From assembly GCF_006717075.1 (NCBI RefSeq), contig NZ_VFQC01000001.1, forward strand, positions 1,221,001 through 1,285,000: DNA of 64,000 nt, read 5' to 3'. Source of the DNA: Haloactinospora alba (GTDB lineage: Bacteria > Actinomycetota > Actinomycetes > Streptosporangiales > Streptosporangiaceae). This document shows, piece after piece, positions 57,729-64,000 of the stretch (position 1 is the stretch's first letter; each line of letters opens with the position of its first letter). A program made the position numbers and the translations under genes. The notes beneath the pieces are model-generated. The model had not been told where the DNA came from, ran no database searches, and saw only the letters and a program-made list of their open reading frames with translations.

Positions 57729-57804
57729 GTTCAGTCCCATAAAGGAATTGGTCGTCGAGTTTGCTGGTTCTGTTGGCAACCGTGCCCGGAGCCGTGGGGG
57801 AGTC

Positions 57805-59814
57805 ATGGGAAAGAAGCGCGTTCCGGGAGGAAACCGCACCATACGCGGGCAGCTCGTTCGCGTGGTGCTCATTCCCAGTGTCAGTTTCCTCCTGCTGTGG
57901 GCCATCATCAGCAGTACCGGGACGATCCAGGCGAGCGAGTTCCTCCTCTCCATGCGGGAGGGAAGCGACAGCATCGCAGCCACCCGCGGCCTCGCGGCGG
58001 AGCTACGTGAGGAGAGGCGTCTGAGCCAGATCCGTCTCGGAGACCCCACCCGCGACGGGGCGCGGACCACCCTTGCGGAGCAGCGGGAGAGTACCGACGC
58101 GGCGTTGGACACCGTCCTTGACCACGTTGCCGTGTTGGAGTCCGACGAAGACGGTGAAGTGCGGCGTAACGCCCAGAACCTGCAGGATGCGCCCGACGAT
58201 CTGGAAACCCTGCGTGGGAAGGTCGGCACGGAGGGAATCTCGCGGGATGAGGCCCTGACCGAGTACACCTCTCTTGTAGAGAGAACCCAGTTGTTGACCG
58301 AGTCGCTGCTGCGGATCCTCGACGACGGAGAGGGACTCTCCGCGTCGGTGCTGTCCCGGGACCTCATCACGGCGCGGGAACAGTTCTCCCGGGCGGAGGC
58401 GCTGCTTGTCGGCGCGATCGCCGCGGGGAAAATGAACTACCAGGAAACCGCGCATTTCACGTACCTGACCGCGTCGTACCGGGACACGCTGACCGCGTCG
58501 GAATCGGCGATGAGCGGTGAGTTGCGGCAGCAGTACACACGGATGCGGAACTCCGGTGCTTGGCAGGAGGCCGAACGTCTCAGTCGGACGGTCGTCACCC
58601 GCCCACCGGTGACCCAGCCGGATGTTCCCGGGGATCCGGCCGAGTGGAACTCCGAGATCAACGTCGGGCACGCGGAATGGAGCGAGGCGACCCAGTCCGC
58701 CGGCGCTGCTTTCGGCGATCTCGTCACCACCCAGGTCGAGCGCGCCATCGACATCGGTTGGGACGCGGCGGTGCGTCGGATCACGCTCAGTGCTGTTGGG
58801 TGCCTCCTCACCCTGGTCGCGGGCAGCGTCGCGATCGTCGTCGCCATGCGTTCCGCAGGCCGTATCACCGACCGGTTGCGTCGGCTCCGAGGTGAGACGC
58901 TCTCCCTCTCCGGGACCAGGCTTCCCGGAATCGTCGCCCGCGCGCAGGGCGGTAAGCGGGTGGACATCACGGAAGAACTGCCGCACCTCTCCTACGGCGA
59001 CGACGAGATAGGTCAGGTGGCCGACGCGTTCAACACAGCACAGCGCACCGCGCTCGGTGCGGCCGTGAAGCAGGCCGAGATCAGGAAGGGCGCCAACAGG
59101 GTGTTCCTCGGCATCGCCTACCGCAACCAGACATTGGTGCAACGACAGCTCCGGACCCTGGAAGAGATCGACCACAACGAAACCGACCCCGCGGTCCTGG
59201 AGCGGCTGCTGCACCTGGAACACCTGGTGACCCGTTCCCGTCGTTACGCGGACAACCTGATCATTCTCGGCGGCTCCCAGTCCACACAACGGTGGCGTCG
59301 GCCGCTCGAGCTGGGGGAGGTGCTGCGCGCGGCGGTCGCGGAGACCGAGGACTGCGAACGGGTCCAGCTCGTCTCCGCCCACCGGGCGTGGCTGCGGGGT
59401 ACCGCCGTCGCTGACATCGTGCACCTCATCGCCGAGCTGGTGGAGAACGCCACCCAGTTCTCCCCCCAGGACGCTCCGGTCAGTATCAACTGCGGTCCGG
59501 TTCTGGGCGGGATCGCGGTGGACGTGGAGGACCGTGGCCTGGGGATGACGGAACAGGGGTACGCAGCGGCGCAGCGCACTCTGGATGAGGCTCCGGAGTT
59601 CGACGTGATGGCTCTGCCCGACGAACCACGCCTTGGACTGTTCGTCGTCGCGCGTCTGGCGGCACGCCACGACACGGCCGTTCGGCTGTGCCCCTCCCCG
59701 TACGGCGGAACCAGGGCCACTGTGATCATTCCCGACGAGCTGCTAGAACCGGAGTTCGAAGAACGTGCTTTGAGCTCGGCGCCGGAGAACTCCCGTCTCA
59801 GTGCTACGCGTTGA
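57805..59814 (+). CDS. Second nitrate/nitrite-sensor-type histidine kinase (CvnA paralogue)
   Basis: A 669-residue paralogue of the kinase at 52.5 kb: TM1 (about 15–40), an extracellular helical region, TM2 (about 326–348), the HAMP-like DDEIGQVADAFNTAQRTALGAAVKQAE, AYRNQTLVQRQL (Tyr where the paralogue has His), LLHLEHLVTRSRRYADNLIIL, and ATPase IAELVENATQFSP with DRGLGM. It lacks the long C-terminal tail. No roadblock, DUF742 or GTPase gene follows, so it is an orphan. ATG 57805 is preceded by GGGGGAG. Confidence 0.9.
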   Translation: MGKKRVPGGNRTIRGQLVRVVLIPSVSFLLLWAIISSTGTIQASEFLLSMREGSDSIAATRGLAAELREERRLSQIRLGDPTRDGARTTLAEQRESTDAALDTVLDHVAVLESDEDGEVRRNAQNLQDAPDDLETLRGKVGTEGISRDEALTEYTSLVERTQLLTESLLRILDDGEGLSASVLSRDLITAREQFSRAEALLVGAIAAGKMNYQETAHFTYLTASYRDTLTASESAMSGELRQQYTRMRNSGAWQEAERLSRTVVTRPPVTQPDVPGDPAEWNSEINVGHAEWSEATQSAGAAFGDLVTTQVERAIDIGWDAAVRRITLSAVGCLLTLVAGSVAIVVAMRSAGRITDRLRRLRGETLSLSGTRLPGIVARAQGGKRVDITEELPHLSYGDDEIGQVADAFNTAQRTALGAAVKQAEIRKGANRVFLGIAYRNQTLVQRQLRTLEEIDHNETDPAVLERLLHLEHLVTRSRRYADNLIILGGSQSTQRWRRPLELGEVLRAAVAETEDCERVQLVSAHRAWLRGTAVADIVHLIAELVENATQFSPQDAPVSINCGPVLGGIAVDVEDRGLGMTEQGYAAAQRTLDEAPEFDVMALPDEPRLGLFVVARLAARHDTAVRLCPSPYGGTRATVIIPDELLEPEFEERALSSAPENSRLSATR

Positions 59815-59925
59815 GGAACGGTTCCGGGCAGCGCGCTCTCACCTCGACGGTGTTTCGTCCCACAGTGAGAGGAGGAGCGGCGTTTCCCGCCCGGCCGAGT
59901 CCGGGACCACCACGTCGCTGAACCA

Positions 59926-61140
59926 ATGAGAAACGAGCGCATCGGCGTTGTCGGAGCGGGCATCGTCGGTCTGGCACTGGCCAGACGGATACTCCGCACC
60001 CGGCCCGGTACCCAGGTGACCGTACTGGAGAAGGAGGATCGGGTTGCCGCCCACCAGAGCGGTAACAACAGCGATGTCGTCCACGCCGGTTTGTACTACC
60101 GCCCGGGTTCCCTGAAGGCGACCCTGTGCCGCCGCGGCGGGAAGCTGCTACGTGAGTACTGCGAGGAACGTGGTCTGGCGTACCACGAGGTCGGCAAGAC
60201 CATCGTCGCGCGGAGCCGGGAGGAGGCGGACAGGCTCTCCGACATCGAGCGGCGGGCTGAGGACAACGGTGTCCCCGGAATCCAGCGACTGGGACCAGCA
60301 GAGCTACGCGCGCAGGAGCCTCACGTGCGTGGCGTGGCAGGACTCCACTCTCCCCGTACCGCTATCACTGACTTCTCCGCTGTCGCTGAGTCCTTGGCCG
60401 CGGACATCCGGTCCGACGGAGGAAGTGTACTTTTGGGTACCCCCGTCCTGGCGTTACGCCAGGACGCCGACGGTGCCGAAGCCCTCACAACCGATCGGGA
60501 CGGCCACCGGACCAAGCGGCGTTTCGACACGCTCATCCTGTGCGCAGGACTGCACAGCGACCGGCTGGCACGGGAGGCCGGAGCGGGCGGCGAACCCCGC
60601 ATCGTCCCCTTCCGCGGTCAGTACTACGAGCTCCTACCGGAGCGCCGACACCTCGTCCGAGGTCTGGTCTATCCTGTGCCGGACCCCCGATACCCGTTTC
60701 TCGGGGTGCATCTCACCCGACACGTGCACGGCGAGGTCATGGCAGGTCCCAACGCCCTCCTCGCCGCTGCGCGCGAAGGCTACCGGCTCCGAGACCTTCG
60801 GTTTCGGGACCTGGCTGAGGCCGTGACGTGGCCCGGTTTCTGGCGTCTCGCCCGCAGCCACTGGGCTGCGGGCGCCCGTGAGGTGGCCGTGTCCGCGCTG
60901 GCCGGGGCATTCGCCCGTGAGGTGCGGAAGCTCGTTCCCGAGGTAACCGCACGTGATCTGCGTCCTGCCCCCTCGGGGGTGCGTGCCCAGGCGCTGACCC
61001 GGGACGGTGCCCTTCTCGACGATTTCTCCGCCACCGAGCACGGGCGCATCGTCTGCGTCCGCAACGCTCCGTCCCCGGCCGCGACGTCATCCCTGGCGCT
61101 TGCCGAGTACCTCACTGACCATCTCGGGGTGACGCGTTGA
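59926..61140 (+). CDS. lhgO: L-2-hydroxyglutarate oxidase-like FAD oxidoreductase
   Basis: A 404-residue DAO-family flavoprotein: IGVVGAGIVGLALARRIL (FAD loop), EKEDRVAAHQSGNNSDVVHAGLYYRPGSLKA, CRRGGKLLREYCEERG, ITDFSAVAESLA, and IVPFRGQYYELLPE. These are characteristic of LhgO, which oxidises L-2-hydroxyglutarate to 2-oxoglutarate and passes electrons to quinone. The substrate is inferred from the family. The gene stands alone. Confidence 0.88.
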   Translation: MRNERIGVVGAGIVGLALARRILRTRPGTQVTVLEKEDRVAAHQSGNNSDVVHAGLYYRPGSLKATLCRRGGKLLREYCEERGLAYHEVGKTIVARSREEADRLSDIERRAEDNGVPGIQRLGPAELRAQEPHVRGVAGLHSPRTAITDFSAVAESLAADIRSDGGSVLLGTPVLALRQDADGAEALTTDRDGHRTKRRFDTLILCAGLHSDRLAREAGAGGEPRIVPFRGQYYELLPERRHLVRGLVYPVPDPRYPFLGVHLTRHVHGEVMAGPNALLAAAREGYRLRDLRFRDLAEAVTWPGFWRLARSHWAAGAREVAVSALAGAFAREVRKLVPEVTARDLRPAPSGVRAQALTRDGALLDDFSATEHGRIVCVRNAPSPAATSSLALAEYLTDHLGVTR

Positions 61141-61187
61141 GGGGAGAGACGAACCCGCCACTGCGCGAGTGGCACTCTCCTCTCCCC
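61141..61187. terminator. Bidirectional terminator between convergent genes
   Basis: GGGGAGAG (61141–61148) pairs with CTCTCCCC (61180–61187), enclosing a second stem GCCACT/AGTGGC (61157–61162, 61168–61173). It fills the gap between the convergent oxidase and nuclease genes. Confidence 0.75.
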
Positions 61188-61188
61188 G

Positions 61189-61896
61189 TCAGCACTCGGA
61201 AGCGAGCAGGTCGGTGAGAGCGTCCTTCTCCTCGGGGTCCACACTGAGCTCCCAGGCGTGTTTCACGGCAGTCCAGCTCCTGGCGTACTCGCAGTCGATC
61301 CCGTCCGCGGGGGGCATCCATTCCGCCGGGTCACTGGCCCCCTTCGCACTGTTGCTTTCCGGGCTGACAGCCCAGAGCTGGGGGGTGGCGAGGTCGTTGG
61401 CGAACTCCTCACGCCGGTCGGTGGACCACGTGTCAGCGCCGGAGTCCCACGCCTCCTTGAGTGGTACGAGATGGTCCACACTGACGTCGGAGGGCTCGTC
61501 CGTCGTGACGCCGTCGAACGGACTCGTCCAGCTCCCCGAGGTGGGATAGCAGTCCTCACCGACGGAAACCCCGTTTCCGTCCCGTTTGAGCACCATCTCC
61601 CGCGCGTCGCAGTTGTCCTCGGCGGGGGACCAGTGCGGGAACAGGTCGCGGTCGTACTCGGTGTCGGACCCCTCCTGTCGGACAGGGAGTTCCTCGAGTT
61701 GGGAACGGGTCTCCTCGACTCCCGGAGGGGAGGGAGGGGCGGCCTGTGCCGCAGGGGAGGACTCCGCGGGGTTTCCCGGTACGGCGGAGGAGAGGTTTCC
61801 CGTTCCGGATGTCTGGGCGAAGGCGACGGAACCGAGGAGGAGAGCCGTAGCACCGGCACCGGCAACTCCCCAGGCGTAGCGGTGGTTGATTTTCAT
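61189..61896 (-). CDS. Secreted HNH (DUF1524-type) nuclease
   Basis: A 235-residue protein with a signal peptide (MKINHRYAWGVAGAGATALLLGSVAFA) and a low-complexity Pro/Ser/Glu linker. The nuclease-like domain follows, with DYDRDLFPHW-type start, the DHLVPLKEAWDSGA motif carrying the conserved His, LATPQLWAVS and the C-terminal CEYARSWTAVKHAWEL. This resembles the DUF1524/HNH secreted nucleases of actinomycetes, perhaps for nutrient DNA or competitor DNA. The start ATG has GGGAAGG upstream. Confidence 0.82.
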   Translation of the reverse strand: MKINHRYAWGVAGAGATALLLGSVAFAQTSGTGNLSSAVPGNPAESSPAAQAAPPSPPGVEETRSQLEELPVRQEGSDTEYDRDLFPHWSPAEDNCDAREMVLKRDGNGVSVGEDCYPTSGSWTSPFDGVTTDEPSDVSVDHLVPLKEAWDSGADTWSTDRREEFANDLATPQLWAVSPESNSAKGASDPAEWMPPADGIDCEYARSWTAVKHAWELSVDPEEKDALTDLLASEC

Positions 61897-62188
61897 GGTT
61901 CCTTCCCACAGGGGCGACTGTCTCCGGACTTCGTCCGGATCCGTCTTACAGTCGTGAAGCGGAGGTTCGGGAGGGGACACGCAGGAACCGTTGGGACTTC
62001 GTCGCCCGAGAACCGTTGGGCTCGTCCCGCCGGCCCTGGCGCTGTTGTCGTCTTCCCTGTGGGCGTACCCATGTGTGGGGTGAACGGATACCGTGGGAAC
62101 GGCTAAATGTAAGTAACCCGGTGAGGTGCCTGGAGCCCGTACGGTGCGGTTGGCCCCAGGCTCCTCCGTGCTGAGAGAAAAGACGACA

Positions 62189-63490
62189 GTGACTGACATC
62201 ATCGACGAACTCGAATGGCGCGGGCTCATAGCACAGACCACTGACCTGGATGAGCTTCGCAAGGCGCTCGCTGATGGCCCAGTAACTGTCTATTGCGGCT
62301 TCGACCCCACCGCTGGGAGTCTGCACGTCGGTCACCTGACACAGATCCTGACCCTGGCCCGTTTCCAACACGCGGGACACCGTCCGGTCGCCCTGGTGGG
62401 CGGAGGAACCGGCCTCATCGGGGATCCGAAGCCCACCGCCGAGCGTGGGCTGAACTCTGCTGAGACCGTGAGCCAGTGGGTGCGGGTTCTGGGTAGGCAG
62501 CTCTCGTCCTTCCTGCGCTTCCCGGATGACGAGGACAATCCCGGACCGACCGATGCCATCCTGGACGACAACGCTGCGTGGCTCTCCTCCATGAGCGCCA
62601 TCGACATGCTGCGTGACATCGGCAAACACTTCAGCGTCAACCAGATGCTCGCTCGGGAGACCGTGAAGGCACGGCTCAATGCTGAGGGCATGAGCTACAC
62701 CGAGTTCAGCTACGTCCTGTTGCAGTCCTACGACTTCGTGGAGCTTTACCGACGTCACGGCTGCACGTTGCAGATCGGTGGCAGTGACCAATGGGGGAAC
62801 ATCACCGCCGGGTTGGAACTGATCCGCAGGATGGACGACAACGAGCCCCACGGTCCGGCCCACGGTTTGACGACGAACCTGCTGACCAAGAGCGACGGCA
62901 GTAAGTTCGGCAAGACCGAGAGCGGAACGGTGTGGCTGGATGAGCGGCTGACCAGCCCCTATGCCTTCTACCAGTTCTGGTTCAACACTGCCGACAGCGA
63001 TGTCGTCCGTTTCCTGAAAGTTTTCAGCTTCCGCTCCCGGGAGGAGATCGAGGAACTCGAGCACCAGACCCGCGAACGGCCGGCGAGCCGGGCTGCCCAA
63101 CGGGCGCTGGCGGAGGAGCTCACCACGCTGGTGCACGGTGCCGAGGAGTGCCGCAAGGTGGTGGAGGCGAGCCGGGCCCTGTTCGGCAGGGCTGAGCTGA
63201 CAGCTCTGGATTCCTCCACGCTGGGGGCGGCCCTGGCGGAGATTCCCACTGTCACCGCTACTACCGACGAAGAGGGATTCCCTCCCCTGGTGGACCTGTT
63301 CGCGGACACCGGGCTTCTCTCCAGTAAGTCCGCTGTCCGTAGGGCGGTACAGGAGGGCGGTCTCTACGTGAACAACGCCAAGATCACTGACGTCGACGTT
63401 CGGCTCACGCGTGATGACGCGATACATGGATGCTACGTCGTGCTGCGTCGTGGCAAACGGAACGTGAGCGGGGTTCTCCTGCGCTCGTGA
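62189..63490 (+). CDS. tyrS: Tyrosyl-tRNA synthetase
   Basis: A 433-residue class I TyrRS: YCGFDPTAGSLHVGHL (HIGH form HVGH), GDPKPTAERGLNS, LQSYDFVELYRRHGCTLQIGGSDQWGNI, LLTKSDGSKFGKTESG (KMSKS form KFGKT) and a C-terminal S4 domain with VNNAKITDVDVRL. I start at GTG 62189. It is divergent from the nuclease gene. tyrS after argH and before an rRNA operon is a known actinobacterial order, and strong promoters follow here. Confidence 0.97.
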   Translation: MTDIIDELEWRGLIAQTTDLDELRKALADGPVTVYCGFDPTAGSLHVGHLTQILTLARFQHAGHRPVALVGGGTGLIGDPKPTAERGLNSAETVSQWVRVLGRQLSSFLRFPDDEDNPGPTDAILDDNAAWLSSMSAIDMLRDIGKHFSVNQMLARETVKARLNAEGMSYTEFSYVLLQSYDFVELYRRHGCTLQIGGSDQWGNITAGLELIRRMDDNEPHGPAHGLTTNLLTKSDGSKFGKTESGTVWLDERLTSPYAFYQFWFNTADSDVVRFLKVFSFRSREEIEELEHQTRERPASRAAQRALAEELTTLVHGAEECRKVVEASRALFGRAELTALDSSTLGAALAEIPTVTATTDEEGFPPLVDLFADTGLLSSKSAVRRAVQEGGLYVNNAKITDVDVRLTRDDAIHGCYVVLRRGKRNVSGVLLRS

Positions 63491-63503
63491 GGCGGACGTG
63501 AAG

Positions 63504-63559
63504 CCGCGCCTGCGTGGTGTTCCCGGCCCAGCCGAACCGGGAACACCACGCAGGCGCGG
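63504..63559 (+). terminator. Perfect 23-bp stem terminator after tyrS
   Basis: Arms 63504–63526 and 63537–63559 (left arm begins CCGCGCCTGCGTGG) are exact complements around a ten-base loop, 13 bases after tyrS. No T-tract follows. Confidence 0.85.
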
Positions 63560-63714
63560 GAGGTTTGCCTGCTGTTCCTGAGGGAAAGAAGAACACTGAT
63601 TCGGCCGGTACGCGCGGGACGGGTCCGCAGCGCGGTCGTTTCCCACCGTAGCGTGGGAATACGACCCCCATCGCCCTGTGTTCACTGGTTGGTGACGGCG
63701 TGGTCCGCCGGACG

Positions 63715-63743
63715 TTGACGAGCTTTCACAAGTAGTCTAGAGT
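63715..63743 (+). promoter_or_regulatory. Strong promoter P1, probably of an rRNA operon
   Basis: TTGACG (63715–63720), a 17-base spacer and TAGAGT (63738–63743) give a near-consensus promoter with no coding sequence after it in the window. The leader downstream contains CTCTCGAT/ATCGAGAG (63808–63815, 63828–63835). Confidence 0.7.
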
Positions 63744-63913
63744 GGACAAGCCGGAGCGGGATAGGCCTCCTTGTGAGAGCTTCAGCCATCCGGCCGTATG
63801 AAGTTCACTCTCGATGCCATCGGCATTATCGAGAGATGCTAAGATCTGGAACAGCTTTCCTTTCCGGTTGGTTTCCGGTATGAGGGAAGGTCCTTCCAGA
63901 AGGTTCTGGCGAT

Positions 63914-63942
63914 TTGATGAAGAAATCGAATCGCTGTAGAAT
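63914..63942 (+). promoter_or_regulatory. Second tandem promoter P2 of the same stable-RNA operon
   Basis: TTGATG (63914–63919), a 17-base spacer and TAGAAT (63937–63942), preceded by TG, form a second strong promoter about 200 bases after P1. Tandem promoters followed by AT-rich leader are typical of rrn operons. The 16S gene itself is not reached. Confidence 0.65.
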
Positions 63943-64000
63943 ATAAAAAACTTTAAACTCCGTTTTCCCGGAAGAGCCCGTTGGGGTTTGTGTGGGTTGG

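Noticed and set aside
61984..62025. Repeated GAACCGTTGGG upstream of tyrS as a possible T-box or regulatory repeat
   Set aside because: Only two short copies, no T-box architecture; left unannotated.
63744..64000. 16S rRNA gene within the window
   Set aside because: No conserved 16S 5' sequence is present before the right edge; only leader-like sequence.

Overview
The window is a GC-rich actinobacterial chromosome segment. Gene content and order (pdxST–yebC–ruvCAB–yajC–apt–relA; rarA … alaS–ruvX–mltG–aroE; infC–rpmI–rplT–pheST; argCJBDFRGH … tyrS), frequent GTG/TTG starts, XRE/DUF397 pairs and a conservon-type sensor operon point to Streptosporangiales, most likely Nocardiopsaceae. That placement is inference from family knowledge; no 16S gene lies inside the window.

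Layout: 0.2–8 kb holds a LemA-like protein, pyridoxal phosphate synthase (pdxS, pdxT), YebC, a DUF4282 membrane protein, a ruvCAB operon behind a LexA-type SOS box, yajC and apt. The secD and secF genes usually found between yajC and apt are absent. 8–13.4 kb holds relA, a cupin protein, a DUF349 protein on the minus strand and a metallo-beta-lactamase-fold hydrolase. 13.4–19.5 kb is an island, visibly AT-richer from about 14.5 to 18.2 kb. 20–26 kb carries a PAS/GAF/PP2C phosphatase, rarA, a decayed IS605-type TnpB fragment and an atypical Ser/Thr kinase. 26–40.4 kb is core: DUF948, DUF6167, alaS, ruvX, mltG, aroE, infC (with an AUC start and a leader terminator), rpmI, rplT, a SpoU methyltransferase, an orphan PAS histidine kinase, pheS and pheT. 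41–43 kb has a class III aminotransferase and a MarR regulator. 43.3–52.2 kb is the complete arginine cluster behind ARG boxes. 52–60 kb has a conservon (sensor kinase, roadblock, DUF742, GTPase), a CbiX-like protein and a second sensor kinase. 60–64 kb has an L-2-hydroxyglutarate oxidase-like enzyme, a secreted HNH nuclease, tyrS, and two tandem strong promoters that probably drive an rRNA operon just past the right edge.

The most striking object is the island at 13.4–18.0 kb, which I read as a microcin C-like (peptide–nucleotide Trojan horse) cluster. In order it has: a 21-codon gene for a basic peptide ending in asparagine; a perfect 44-bp palindrome acting as a terminator; an aspartyl-tRNA synthetase of an apparently non-actinobacterial (alphaproteobacterial-like) lineage; a MccB-type adenylating/ThiF enzyme fused to a SAM-dependent transferase domain; and a CmoA-like carboxy-SAM synthase (MccS-like). 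Since processed microcin C inhibits AspRS, the linked aspS is a natural self-immunity gene. The MccB-transferase plus CmoA architecture matches the carboxymethyl-cytidine branch known from Bacillus. No exporter or MccE/MccF-type immunity gene is visible. A divergent XRE/DUF397 regulator pair with direct-repeat operators follows directly.
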